The notes below the pieces were generated by a model. The model worked only from the letters and a program-made list of their open reading frames with translations, had not been told where the DNA came from and did no database searches. The position numbers and the translations under genes were made by a program. Positions 10,207-19,299 of a stretch of 64,000 bases of DNA are shown one piece after another. This DNA comes from Phaeobacter sp. B1627 (GTDB lineage: Bacteria > Pseudomonadota > Alphaproteobacteria > Rhodobacterales > Rhodobacteraceae). The DNA lies in NCBI RefSeq assembly GCF_006265095.1, contig NZ_VCNK01000029.1, forward strand, positions 17,696-81,695, in the 5' to 3' direction. Numbering within the stretch: the first letter of the stretch is position 1; each line of letters starts with the position of its first letter.

Positions 10207-11481
10207 ATGAGTGATCGCCAGACATCCGGAACCGACGCCCGCCGAGCGGCGGTGGCTCTTCTCGACAAGGTCCTGGGAGAGGGGCTGTTGCTGGCGGAGT
10301 GCCAGATGCAGGTGCTGGAGCCGCTGGCTGCAGCGGATCGCGCCCGAGCGCAGCGGCTGACGCTGGAGACGCTGCGGGCATTGGAGCGTGCGGACCGCAT
10401 CCTGCAGAAGCATCTGCGCAAGCCTCCGGCGCTGTTTGTGCGCAATGCCCTGCGGCTGGGGACGGTGGAGCTGTGTTCCGGCGGGGCGCCACATGGGGTG
10501 GTGAACGACATCGTCAATCTAGTGGCGCGTCACCGTCGCCATGGCAAGCTCAAGGGGCTGGTGAACGCAATCTTGCGCAAAGTGGCCGAAGATGGCCCTG
10601 CGGAATGGGCCAAGCTCCGGGTGCCGCGCCTGCCGAAATGGTTGCGCTCCCCCCTGGCGCAGGCCTGGGGCACTGAGGCAATGCTGGCTATTGAGGCGGC
10701 GCATTTTCGCGGCGCGCCGCTGGATCTGACTGCCAAACCGGAGGCGGATCTGTCGGCCCTGGCCGGAGCCTTCACGCCGACCGGCAGTTTCCGGCTCGTC
10801 GAGGCGGGGCAGGTCTCGGCCTTGCCGGGCTATGATGCGGGGGATTGGTGGGTTCAGGATGCGGCGGCAGCTTTGCCTGCCAGGCTGTTGAATGCCCAGC
10901 CCGGCGAGCGGGTTCTCGATCTCTGTGCCGCGCCCGGAGGCAAGACATTGCAGTTGGCGGCTGCGGGGGCGGAGGTGACGGCCGTTGATCTCTCGGAGGG
11001 GCGGCTGGGGCGGTTGCGCGAGAACCTGGCACGAACCGGGCTGGTGGCGGCAGTGGTGGTCGGCGATGTGCTTGAGCAAGTGGGGCACTATGACGCCGTC
11101 TTGCTGGATGCCCCCTGTTCCGCGACGGGCACCATCCGCCGCCATCCGGATTTGCCCCATGCCAAGGACGGCAGCGGTTTCGGGGAGCTGATCGAGCTGC
11201 AGGCGCAAATGATTGCCCATGCGTGGTCATTGGTGAAACCGGGCGGGCGACTGGTATACTGCACCTGCTCCCTGCTGCCTGACGAGGGGGAGTGCCAGAT
11301 TGAGGATGCGCTTGAGATGTTCCCCGATGCCCGCCCAGGTGAGGGTGTCAAGGCGCTGCCGGGGATCGAGCCTGGCTGGCTCACCGAGGAGGGCGGGCTG
11401 CGGTTGCGGCCGGATTACTGGCCTGACAGTGGCGGCATGGATGGGTTCTACATGGCAGAGCTGGTCAAATCAGCGGAGTGA
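10207..11481 (+). CDS. rsmB: RsmB/NOP family 16S rRNA m5C methyltransferase
   Basis: 424 residues. An N-terminal NusB-like RNA-binding domain (ARRAAVALLDKVLGEG, residues about 10-140) is fused to a SAM-dependent methyltransferase. The methyltransferase has VLDLCAAPGGKTLQLA (SAM loop), LLDAPCSATGTIRRHPD (motif IV with the PC catalytic Cys) and LVYCTCSLLPDEGE (motif VI with the second Cys). The expected product is m5C967-type 16S rRNA methylation. The ATG at 10207 follows TTGGAGTGCCTTTGT; a start at 10171 is possible. First gene of a plus-strand series running to the M16 peptidases. Confidence 0.94.
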   Translation: MSDRQTSGTDARRAAVALLDKVLGEGLLLAECQMQVLEPLAAADRARAQRLTLETLRALERADRILQKHLRKPPALFVRNALRLGTVELCSGGAPHGVVNDIVNLVARHRRHGKLKGLVNAILRKVAEDGPAEWAKLRVPRLPKWLRSPLAQAWGTEAMLAIEAAHFRGAPLDLTAKPEADLSALAGAFTPTGSFRLVEAGQVSALPGYDAGDWWVQDAAAALPARLLNAQPGERVLDLCAAPGGKTLQLAAAGAEVTAVDLSEGRLGRLRENLARTGLVAAVVVGDVLEQVGHYDAVLLDAPCSATGTIRRHPDLPHAKDGSGFGELIELQAQMIAHAWSLVKPGGRLVYCTCSLLPDEGECQIEDALEMFPDARPGEGVKALPGIEPGWLTEEGGLRLRPDYWPDSGGMDGFYMAELVKSAE

Positions 11482-11621
11482 AATGAAACGCGCGACGGCG
11501 GCCTGTCCGGGGGCACACAGGGCGCACAAAGCGATCCTTTGCGGGCACAGATCGCATGACACACCGTAAAGCGCGCGTTATCTTCTGGCCAAAACGCTCA
11601 AGGCGTGTGAGGCAATAGAGC

Positions 11622-13367
11622 ATGTCTAGATACGATCGCATGGCCAGTCGCGGAACGCGGCTGTTGAACCGCTACACCGCATGGAAGGCGCGCAAACAGC
11701 CTGCTGCGACCGGATTCGTGTCGCAACCCGAACCGCGCACCATCGGCAGTTTTGCCCGTGGCCGTCAGCTGGTTGCCGGCAATCTGCTGTTTGCGGGCTA
11801 TCTGGTCGAAAGCACCACCACCGGTCTGTGGGATGTGGAGGCGCCGGACCTTGCCTTTGAGGCAGAGCGGCAGGGCTGTACCTGGCTTGATGATCTGGCG
11901 GCGGTCGGTGATCTGGCGGCGCGGCAGAAGGCACAATATTGGGTCTGGGGCTGGATCGAGGCCTTCGGGCGCGGGCGTGGGCCGGGATGGTCGGCGGATC
12001 TGACCGGCCGGCGCGTGATCCGCTGGACCAACCATGCGCTGTTTCTGCTCAGCGGGCAGGACAAGGAGCGGGCGGATGCCTTCTACAGGTCCTTGTCGCA
12101 GCAAACCTGGTTCCTGTCGCAGCGATGGAAGGGGGCCTCTCCCGGGTTGCCGCGTTTCGAGGCGCTGACCGGGCTGATCTACGCGGGGCTTGCGCTCAAG
12201 GGCTGCGAGGAGCTGGCGGATCCGGCGGTCCGGGCGCTGGCACAGGAATGCAACAGTCAGATCAACGCCGATGGTGGCCTGCCGACCCGGAATCCGGAAG
12301 AGTTGCTGGATGTCTTCACCTTGCTGACCTGGGCCGCTGCTGCCCTGCATGAGGCGGGGCGCAGTGTGCCGCGCGATCACCATGCGGCGCTTGACCGGAT
12401 CGCGCCCACTCTGCGCGCGCTGCGACATGCGGATGGCAGTCTGGCGCGTTTTCACGGGGGCGGCCGGGGGCAGGAGGGCTGGCTCGATCATGCGCTGGCG
12501 GCGTCGCAGGTGCCTGCCCGCGCCTATGAAGGGCTGGCCATGGGGTTTTGTCGCCTGTCCGCGCGCCGGACCTCGGTGATTGTGGATGCCAGCGTGCCGC
12601 CCACGGGCAAGGCGTCCTACAATGCCCATGCCTCCACCCTGGCGTTCGAGCTGACATCCGGACGGCGGCCGCTGATCGTCAGCTGCGGTGCGGGCGAGAA
12701 TTTTGGCGTCGAATGGCGCCGGGCCGGACGGGCAACGCCGTCCCATTCGGTGGTCTGCCTCGAGGGGCATTCCAGCGCCCGTCTCGCCCCGCCCCAGAAA
12801 GCCACCGGACAGGAGTTTTTGATCGAGCCGCCCACAGAGGTGCAGGTCGAGCGGGAAGACCTGGATGCGGGCTATCGGTTTCAGGGGGCCCATGACGGAT
12901 ATGCCAAGCACTTCGGGGTGACGGTTGTGCGCGCGCTGGAACTGTCGGTGGACGGGCGGACGCTGGCGGGCGAAGACATGATCCTGACATTGGATGATAC
13001 CGCCAAGCGCCGGTTCGACCGGGCGCTGGACGCAGCTGCCTTGAAGGGCATCGGCTATGAGGTGCGGTTCCATTTGCACCCGGATGTGGACGCAGCCCTT
13101 GACTTGGGCGGCGCGGCGGTATCCATGGCGCTCAAGAGCGGGGAGATCTGGGTCTTTCGCCACGATGGTCAGTGTGATCTGAAGCTGGAAACCAGCGTCT
13201 ACCTGGAGAAAACCCGCTTGAAACCGCGCCAGGCGCTGCAGATCGTCCTGACGGGACGGGCCATTCAATATGCGACCCAGATCCGATGGACCCTCAGCAA
13301 GGCGCAGGAAACGGCACTGGCGGTGCGCGATCTGAACCGCGACGAGCCAATGTCCTATGAAGAATGA
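11622..13367 (+). CDS. Heparinase II/III family protein
   Basis: 581 residues. An alpha-helical N-terminal half with WGWIEAFGRGRG, RWTNHALFL and LNPDGG-like positions resembles the polysaccharide lyase alpha/alpha toroid. The C-terminal half is a beta-sandwich with the family signature YNAHASTLAFELTSG and SHSVVCLEGHSS. No signal peptide is seen, so it may act in the cytoplasm. Heparinase II/III proteins between rsmB and purH are a conserved roseobacter arrangement (recalled). The substrate is unknown; uronate-containing polysaccharide or a cell-envelope glycan is plausible. The stop codon lies 24 bp before purH. Confidence 0.85.
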   Translation: MSRYDRMASRGTRLLNRYTAWKARKQPAATGFVSQPEPRTIGSFARGRQLVAGNLLFAGYLVESTTTGLWDVEAPDLAFEAERQGCTWLDDLAAVGDLAARQKAQYWVWGWIEAFGRGRGPGWSADLTGRRVIRWTNHALFLLSGQDKERADAFYRSLSQQTWFLSQRWKGASPGLPRFEALTGLIYAGLALKGCEELADPAVRALAQECNSQINADGGLPTRNPEELLDVFTLLTWAAAALHEAGRSVPRDHHAALDRIAPTLRALRHADGSLARFHGGGRGQEGWLDHALAASQVPARAYEGLAMGFCRLSARRTSVIVDASVPPTGKASYNAHASTLAFELTSGRRPLIVSCGAGENFGVEWRRAGRATPSHSVVCLEGHSSARLAPPQKATGQEFLIEPPTEVQVEREDLDAGYRFQGAHDGYAKHFGVTVVRALELSVDGRTLAGEDMILTLDDTAKRRFDRALDAAALKGIGYEVRFHLHPDVDAALDLGGAAVSMALKSGEIWVFRHDGQCDLKLETSVYLEKTRLKPRQALQIVLTGRAIQYATQIRWTLSKAQETALAVRDLNRDEPMSYEE

Positions 13368-13391
13368 ACCTGAACAAGGATTCTGACACCG

Positions 13392-14981
13392 ATGACCGAC
13401 CTCCACCCCGTCCGCCGCGCCCTTTTGTCCGTCTCTGACAAGACGGGCCTGATCGAGCTGGGCAAAGCCCTTGTTGAACGCGGGGTCGAGCTGCTGTCGA
13501 CCGGCGGCACCGCCAAGGCGCTGCGCGACGCCGGGCTCGCCGTGAAGGATGTGGCAGAGATCACCGGTTTTCCGGAGATGATGGACGGTCGGGTGAAGAC
13601 CCTGCATCCGATGGTGCATGGCGGGCTTCTGGCGCTGCGTGACAATGACGCCCATGTGGCGGCAATGACCGAGCATGGCATCGGCGAAATCGACCTGCTG
13701 GTTGTCAATCTATACCCGTTCGAGGCCGCGCTCCGGCGGGGGGCCGATTACGCTGAAATGATCGAGAATATCGACATCGGCGGGCCTGCGATGATTCGCG
13801 CCGCCGCAAAGAACCATGCCTTTGTGAACGTGGTGGTCGATGTCGAGGATTATGGCGTGCTGCTCGAAGAACTGGACCAGAACGACGGCGAGACCTCTTT
13901 CGTGTTCCGTCAGTGGCTGGCGCAGAATGCCTATGCGCGCACGGCGGCCTATGATGCTGCGGTGTCGAACTGGATGGCCGGTGCGATCGGTCTGGAGGCC
14001 CCGCGTCGCCGCGCTTTTGCCGGTCAGCTCGCCCAGACCCTGCGCTATGGTGAAAACCCGCATCAGGACGCGGCCTTCTACACCGATGGCAGCGGTCGCG
14101 TCGGTGTGGCCACGGCCCGGCAGCTGCAGGGCAAGGCGTTGTCCTACAACAATATCAACGACACGGATGCCGCCTTTGAGCTGGTCAGCGAATTTGCTGC
14201 CGACGGCGGCCCTGCGGTGGCGATCATCAAACACGCCAACCCCTGTGGTGTGGCCCGGGGCGCGACCCTGCTTGAGGCCTATCAGAAGGCGTTTGACTGC
14301 GACCGCACCTCTGCGTTTGGCGGTATCGTGGCGCTGAACCAGCCGCTGGATGCGGAAACGGCCGAGGCGATCACCCAGATCTTTACCGAGGTGGTGATCG
14401 CGCCGGGCGCTTCGGATGCGGCAAAGGAGATCTTTGCGGCCAAGAAGAACCTGCGCCTGTTGATTACCGACGGCCTGCCGAACCCGCAGGACAGCGGTCT
14501 GACCTCGCGTCAGGTCTCGGGCGGAATGCTGGTGCAGGACAAGGACATCGGTCACCGCGCGATGGAGGACCTCAAGGTCGTCACCGAAAAAGCACCGACA
14601 CCGGAGCAGATGGCGGATCTTCTGTTCGCGTGGAAAGTTGCCAAACACGTGAAGTCCAACGCGATTGTCTACGTCAAGGATGGCCAGACCGTTGGCGTCG
14701 GGGCCGGACAGATGAGCCGTCTGGACTCGGCCACGATCGCGGGCGTCAAGGCGCAGCGGATGGCGGATGCGCTGGAACTGCCCGAGAGCCTCGCCAAGGG
14801 ATCCGCGGTTGCGTCGGATGCGTTCTTTCCGTTTGCGGACGGGCTGTTGGAGGCTGCGGCCAATGGCGCCACCTGCGTGATCCAGCCCGGTGGCTCCATG
14901 CGCGATGATGAGGTCATCAAGGCCGCCAATGAGGCCGGTCTGGCGATGGTGTTCACCGGCATGCGCCACTTCCGCCACTGA
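13392..14981 (+). CDS. purH: Bifunctional AICAR transformylase / IMP cyclohydrolase
   Basis: 529 residues, full length. Catalyses the last two steps of de novo purine synthesis (AICAR to FAICAR to IMP). The N-terminal IMPCH domain shows [32 protein letters not shown] and [13 protein letters not shown]. The AICARFT domain has [28 protein letters not shown] (catalytic Lys-His) and a terminal [11 protein letters not shown]. The ATG at 13392 gives the expected N-terminus. Not linked to other pur genes here. Confidence 0.98.
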   Translation: MTDLHPVRRALLSVSDKTGLIELGKALVERGVELLSTGGTAKALRDAGLAVKDVAEITGFPEMMDGRVKTLHPMVHGGLLALRDNDAHVAAMTEHGIGEIDLLVVNLYPFEAALRRGADYAEMIENIDIGGPAMIRAAAKNHAFVNVVVDVEDYGVLLEELDQNDGETSFVFRQWLAQNAYARTAAYDAAVSNWMAGAIGLEAPRRRAFAGQLAQTLRYGENPHQDAAFYTDGSGRVGVATARQLQGKALSYNNINDTDAAFELVSEFAADGGPAVAIIKHANPCGVARGATLLEAYQKAFDCDRTSAFGGIVALNQPLDAETAEAITQIFTEVVIAPGASDAAKEIFAAKKNLRLLITDGLPNPQDSGLTSRQVSGGMLVQDKDIGHRAMEDLKVVTEKAPTPEQMADLLFAWKVAKHVKSNAIVYVKDGQTVGVGAGQMSRLDSATIAGVKAQRMADALELPESLAKGSAVASDAFFPFADGLLEAAANGATCVIQPGGSMRDDEVIKAANEAGLAMVFTGMRHFRH

Positions 14982-14987
14982 CTGGAT

Positions 14988-15482
14988 GTGACCGGGGTGA
15001 TACGGAAACACGTGATGATCCTCGCCGCTCTGCTGGCGCTTGCCGTGGATCAGGCGACAAAGATCGGGGTCGTTTTCGGCCTCGGTCTGGTCAACCGGCT
15101 GCAGCTCGATGTGCTGCCGCCGCTGCTGAACTTTCGCTACGGCGAGAACAGGGGCATCAACTTTGGTCTCTTTGAGGGCGACAGCGACGCCAGCCGCTGG
15201 ATCCTGGTCGCGATCTCCGTGGTGATCTGCGGGGCGGTATTCCTGTGGGTCCGCAGATCTCATGGACAGAGCAGGGTGATGCAACTGTCGGCGGGCATGG
15301 TGATCGGCGGCGCGCTGGGCAATGTCGTGGACCGGGTGGTCTACGGATATGTGCTGGATTTCCTCAATATGTCCTGCTGCGGCGTCAGAAACCCCTTTGT
15401 CTTCAATGTCGCGGATGTGTTCATCTTTGCGGGGGCGGCGGGGTTGATCCTGTTTGAGGGCCGCACGAAAAAGCCCGCGTGA
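14988..15482 (+). CDS. lspA: Lipoprotein signal peptidase (signal peptidase II)
   Basis: 164 residues, inner-membrane aspartyl protease that cleaves prolipoproteins before the lipid-modified Cys. Four membrane segments; conserved motifs [34 protein letters not shown] and FNVADVFIF (the two catalytic Asp lie in GNVVDR and NVAD). The start is uncertain: GTG at 14988, 6 bp after purH, or ATG at 15015 directly before the first membrane helix. The next gene encodes a lipoprotein, a likely substrate. Confidence 0.93.
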   Translation: MTGVIRKHVMILAALLALAVDQATKIGVVFGLGLVNRLQLDVLPPLLNFRYGENRGINFGLFEGDSDASRWILVAISVVICGAVFLWVRRSHGQSRVMQLSAGMVIGGALGNVVDRVVYGYVLDFLNMSCCGVRNPFVFNVADVFIFAGAAGLILFEGRTKKPA

Positions 15483-15538
15483 CCTCCTGCGTGAATTGCG
15501 CTAGAGGTGAGCGAAACCGTCTAAGAGGATTGCGCCCC

Positions 15539-16045
15539 ATGCGCTTTGCGACCGCACCGATCATCCTGGGTTCCATTTTGCTGCTGACAGCCTGTGGCGA
15601 CAAGCCGCTGCATGATCTCGATGCACGCCGCAAGGGACCGGACGAATTTCTGGTGCTGCCCGGATTGCCGCTGGAAGAACCGGCCAGCTATGCGGCGCTG
15701 CCGACGCCGACGCCGGGAGGCAGCAACCGCACCGACAGAGATCCGCAAGCCGAGGCGATACTGGCGCTGGGCGGCCGACCGAGCGGTGCCGGAATTCCCG
15801 CCGGTGAAGGCGCGCTGGTTGCAGCCGCCAGCCGGTATGGCGTCGAGGGCGATATCCGTGAAACACTGACCGCCGAGGATGAAAAGCGCCGCAAGCGGGC
15901 CGGGATACTGGCCAGTGTCAAACTGTTCCCGGTTGACCGCTACGCAGAGACCTATGAGCGCGACTCGATCGACCCCTTTGCTGTGAGTGCCGCCTACCGC
16001 CGCGCCGGTGTTCCGACGCCCTCTTCACCGCCGGCGACCGAATAG
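15539..16045 (+). CDS. DUF3035 lipoprotein
   Basis: 168 residues with a lipoprotein signal peptide, MRFATAPIILGSILLLTAC, and the lipobox LTAC at about residues 16-19. The mature part begins GDKPLHDLDARRKGPDEFLV, the DUF3035 hallmark (GPDEFLVLPGLPLEEP), followed by a Pro/Thr/Gly-rich linker. An outer-membrane-facing or periplasmic lipoprotein is expected; function unknown. It lies 56 bp after lspA and before the M16 peptidases, so its processing enzyme and possible proteolytic partners share its transcript. AAGAGGAT precedes the ATG. Confidence 0.88.
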   Translation: MRFATAPIILGSILLLTACGDKPLHDLDARRKGPDEFLVLPGLPLEEPASYAALPTPTPGGSNRTDRDPQAEAILALGGRPSGAGIPAGEGALVAAASRYGVEGDIRETLTAEDEKRRKRAGILASVKLFPVDRYAETYERDSIDPFAVSAAYRRAGVPTPSSPPATE

Positions 16046-16197
16046 GACTTCACTTTCTCGGGAAATCGGCTTGTAGCTGACGCGCGGCACCGTAACTTGA
16101 TCTTCAGCAGATTGACCGACTCTGCCCAACGACATCGCTCCGGGCCGCACTTCTGTATGTCCGGACGGCTGGGCGACTGATCCGGAGGATACATTTG

Positions 16198-17643
16198 ATG
16201 ACATCTGTGGCAGCGACTGCAGCCAGGCCCATGGCCCTTTGGCGTGCGACGCTTTCTGTGCTTGCGATGGCGGGACTGGTGACAGGTCTCGGGGCGACGG
16301 CGCTATCGGCAGAGGCAACCGGCCCGGAGGCCGCCCCCGCCGTCGAGAGCCTGACCCAGGGCGGGACCGAAATGGTCACGACCTTCACGCTGGACAATGG
16401 CATGATGGTTGTGGTGGTCGAGGATCACCGCGCTCCGGTGGTGCAGCATATGGTCTGGTACCGCGCCGGTTCTGCCGACGAACCGGTGGGGCAGAGCGGC
16501 GTTGCGCATTTTCTGGAACATTTGCTGTTCAAGGGCACCGATACGCTCGCTCCCGGCGAGTTGTCTGCGACCGTGGCGCGCAATGGCGGGCAGGACAATG
16601 CATTCACCAGCTACGACTACACCGCATATTTTCAACGCGTCGCGGCCGACCGGCTGGAACTCATGATGCGGATGGAGAGCGACCGGATGCGCAACCTGCG
16701 CCTCACCGAAGCCGATATCGTCACCGAGCGCGAGGTCATTCTGGAGGAGCGCAACCAGCGGACGGACAATGACCCGTCGGCCCTGTTCCGCGAACAGATG
16801 CGCGCGGCGCAATATCTGAACCACAGGTACGGGCAGCCGGTGATCGGCTGGCGCCATGAGATGGAAACCCTGTCGATCGATGACGCCTTGTCGTATTACG
16901 GCACCTACTACGCGCCCAATAATGCGATCCTTGTGGTGTCCGGTGATGTTGACCCGGACGCGGTGCTGGGCCTGGCGCAAACCTATTATGGCGTGATCCC
17001 TGCGAACCCCGATCTGCCGGAACGACTGCGCAGTCAGGAGCCGCCGCAAACCGCAGCGCGCCGTCTGACCTTTGCCGATGCGCGGGTCGCACAGCCCTAT
17101 GTCCACCGGTCCTATCTCGCGCCCGAGCGCAACAGCGCCAGTCAGGAAAAGGCGGCGGCGCTCTATCTCCTGTCCGAGCTTTTGGGCGGTGGCACCACGT
17201 CCTATCTGGCCAATGCGCTGCAGTTCGAACAGCAGGTCGCAGTCTATACGGCCGCTTTTTATTCCGGGGTGTCGCTGGATGAAACCACCTTTGATTTTGT
17301 GATTGTGCCCGCCGATGGTGTGACGCTGGAGGAGGCGGAGGCCGCCCTTGACCGAACCGTGCAGGCGTTTTTGGCCGAGGGGGTCGACAGCCAGCAGCTG
17401 GAGCGGATCAAGCTGCAACTGCGGGCCGCTGAAATCTATGCCCGCGATGATGTGGACCGGATCGCCAATCGCTATGGTCGGGCCCTGACGTCCGGCCTGA
17501 CCGTCGAGGATGTGCAGGATTGGCCGCGCGTGCTGCAGTCGATCACCGAGGATGAGATCATCGCCGTCGCCCGCGAGGTGATACAGCCAGAGGTCTCGGT
17601 GACTGGATATCTGACCCGGAAGTCGCAGGAGGTCGCACAATGA
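16198..17643 (+). CDS. M16 family zinc metallopeptidase (catalytic subunit)
   Basis: 481 residues with an N-terminal signal peptide (cleavage probably after TALSAEA). The inverted zinc motif HFLEH is at residues 104-108, with a downstream EREVILEE glutamate about 75 residues on, the third zinc ligand region of pitrilysin/insulinase peptidases. Two M16 domains follow (N-terminal catalytic, C-terminal with LLSELLGGGTTSYLANAL). A periplasmic peptidase is expected. The ATG at 16198 has GGAGG 10 nt upstream. Its ATGA-coupled neighbour is an M16 homologue without the zinc motif, as in known bacterial heterodimeric M16B enzymes. Confidence 0.93.
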   Translation: MTSVAATAARPMALWRATLSVLAMAGLVTGLGATALSAEATGPEAAPAVESLTQGGTEMVTTFTLDNGMMVVVVEDHRAPVVQHMVWYRAGSADEPVGQSGVAHFLEHLLFKGTDTLAPGELSATVARNGGQDNAFTSYDYTAYFQRVAADRLELMMRMESDRMRNLRLTEADIVTEREVILEERNQRTDNDPSALFREQMRAAQYLNHRYGQPVIGWRHEMETLSIDDALSYYGTYYAPNNAILVVSGDVDPDAVLGLAQTYYGVIPANPDLPERLRSQEPPQTAARRLTFADARVAQPYVHRSYLAPERNSASQEKAAALYLLSELLGGGTTSYLANALQFEQQVAVYTAAFYSGVSLDETTFDFVIVPADGVTLEEAEAALDRTVQAFLAEGVDSQQLERIKLQLRAAEIYARDDVDRIANRYGRALTSGLTVEDVQDWPRVLQSITEDEIIAVAREVIQPEVSVTGYLTRKSQEVAQ

Positions 17644-17774
17644 ATCGGATCCAAACGCCCGCCCGAATATCTGCCCGAATGCCCGCCCGAATGCCTGCCC
17701 AATCTCAGGCTCTATCCCAGGCCCGAATTCAGGCCCGATTGCAGACCCGACTTCAGTCCCGTGCCCAGGTCGGA
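17641..17774 (+). repeat. 12-bp degenerate tandem array at the M16-M16 junction
   Basis: Starting at or just after the TGA of the first peptidase are about ten 12-bp units, clearest from 17655: CAGGCCCGA preceded by three variable bases (TCCCAGGCCCGA, ATTCAGGCCCGA, TTGCAGACCCGA, CTTCAGTCCCGT and others). A 12-bp period keeps the frame of the next gene open and would encode four-residue xQAR repeats if translated from the ATG at 17640. Confidence 0.85.
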
Positions 17775-17819
17775 CCAAGGGCCCGCGCCGACGTGAAAAC
17801 ACCGGAAAAGGGGCTGCTG

Positions 17820-19139
17820 ATGCGCTGGCTGATTGCGGGGGTGATGGGCTTTGCACTGTTGGTGGCCGCCCAGGCTGTGCGCGCCGAGATCGACATTCAG
17901 GAGGTGACCTCGCCCGGTGGCATCAAGGCCTGGCTGGTGGAGGATCACAGCATTCCCTTCACCGCGCTGGAGATGCGGTTTCGCGGCGGGACCTCGCTCG
18001 ATGCGCCGGGGAAACGGGGCAGTGTCTATCTGATGGCAGGCCTGCTGGAGGAAGGCTCCGGCGCGCTGCGGGCGCAGGATTATACCCGCGCGCTGGAGGC
18101 GCTGGCGGCGAGTTTCTCCTACGATGCGGACAAGGACACGGTGTCGATTTCGGCCCGGTTTCTGAGCGAGAACCGCGACGATGTGGCGGAGCTTTTGCGT
18201 CAGACCATTCAGGAGCCGCGGTTTGATCAGGACGCATTGGACCGTGTGCGGGCGCAGGTTCTGGTTGGCCTGCGGTCGGACATGTCGGACCCGAACGAAC
18301 TGGCCGGGCGCAAATTTGCCGAGTTGGCGTTTGGCGATCACCCCTATGGCACCAACGGCAAGGGCACCGAAGAAAGCGTGTCGGCCCTGACCCGTCAGGA
18401 TATGTTCGCCGCGCATGAGGCCGTCTTTGCCCGCGACCGGCTGTTCGTCAGCGCGGTGGGGGATATCACGCCAGAGGCGCTTGGGGTGTTGCTGGATGAC
18501 CTGCTTGGCGATCTTCCGGCCGAGGGTGGCCCGCTGCCGGGGCCGGCCGAGGTCCTGCTTGAGGGCGGCACCACCGTGGTGCCCTTCTCCACGCCGCAAT
18601 CCGTCGCCCTGTTTGGTCAAAAGGGGATCGACCGGCATGATCCGGATTTCTTTGCCGCCTATGTGCTGAACCAGATCCTGGGCGGAGGCTCGTTCGAGAC
18701 CCGCCTGATGGAGGAGGTGCGCACGAAACGCGGGCTGACCTATGGTGTCTACAGCTATCTGGTGCCGCGGGATCTGGCCTCGACCTACATGGGCTCGCTG
18801 GCGTCCGCCAATGAGAAGATGGCCGAGGCCGTGGCCGTGGTGCAGGAGCAATGGGCCGAAATGGCGGCGAAGGGGGTCACCGCCGCAGAGCTGAAGGACG
18901 CGCAAACCTACCTCACCGGCGCATATCCCCTGCGGTTCAATGGCAACGGCCAGATCGCGTCTATTCTGGTGGCGATGCAGATGGATGATCTGCCGACCGA
19001 ATATGTGGTGACCCGCAACGAAAAAATCGCGGCGGTGACCCTGGAGGATGTGAACAGGGTGGCGCGCACGCTGCTGGACCCTGAGGGGCTGCAATTCGTG
19101 GTGGTCGGAGACCCGGTGGGGCTGAAGTCCACAGACTGA
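17820..19139 (+). CDS. M16 family peptidase-like protein, non-catalytic partner
   Basis: 439 residues from the ATG at 17820, which gives a clean signal peptide (MRWLIAGVMGFALLVAAQAVRA) with GGGG 6 nt upstream. The fold is M16 (GGIKAWLVEDHSIPFTALEMRF; NQILGGGSFETRLMEEVRTKRGLTYG is split over two helices). Where HxxEH should be, the sequence reads YLMAGLLEEG, so the zinc site is missing. In M16B heterodimers such a subunit supplies substrate-binding residues to its catalytic partner. An ATG at 17640 overlaps the upstream stop as ATGA and is in frame; using it would add 60 residues rich in four-residue repeats ahead of the signal peptide. Confidence 0.88.
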   Translation: MRWLIAGVMGFALLVAAQAVRAEIDIQEVTSPGGIKAWLVEDHSIPFTALEMRFRGGTSLDAPGKRGSVYLMAGLLEEGSGALRAQDYTRALEALAASFSYDADKDTVSISARFLSENRDDVAELLRQTIQEPRFDQDALDRVRAQVLVGLRSDMSDPNELAGRKFAELAFGDHPYGTNGKGTEESVSALTRQDMFAAHEAVFARDRLFVSAVGDITPEALGVLLDDLLGDLPAEGGPLPGPAEVLLEGGTTVVPFSTPQSVALFGQKGIDRHDPDFFAAYVLNQILGGGSFETRLMEEVRTKRGLTYGVYSYLVPRDLASTYMGSLASANEKMAEAVAVVQEQWAEMAAKGVTAAELKDAQTYLTGAYPLRFNGNGQIASILVAMQMDDLPTEYVVTRNEKIAAVTLEDVNRVARTLLDPEGLQFVVVGDPVGLKSTD

Positions 19140-19205
19140 CCGATGCGGCCTGACCACGCAGCGTGACAGATGCGGCCTGACCGATGCGGCCTGACTGATG
19201 CGGCC
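19137..19205 (+). repeat. 14-bp tandem array starting at the M16 partner's stop codon
   Basis: Five units begin exactly at the TGA stop: TGACCGATGCGGCC, TGACCACGCAGCG (13 bp), TGACAGATGCGGCC, TGACCGATGCGGCC and TGACTGATGCGGCC. Every unit starts with TGA. Because 14 is not a multiple of three, the TGAs fall in all three frames. Confidence 0.9.
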
Positions 19206-19230
19206 CCGTCCGGGCGCTGCTCAAATTGGA

Positions 19231-19266
19231 AACGGCGCGCCCTCCTGCGAGGCCGCGCCGTTTCTT
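19231..19266. terminator. Bidirectional terminator between the M16 and ALDH genes
   Basis: AACGGCGCG and CGCGCCGTT form a 9-bp stem around 14 nt, with TTTCTTC on the plus side and TTTCC on the minus side. It serves the convergent M16 and aldehyde dehydrogenase genes. Confidence 0.8.
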
Positions 19267-19299
19267 CAGGCTGTGATTTTGTCTTTCGGGGACCGAGTA

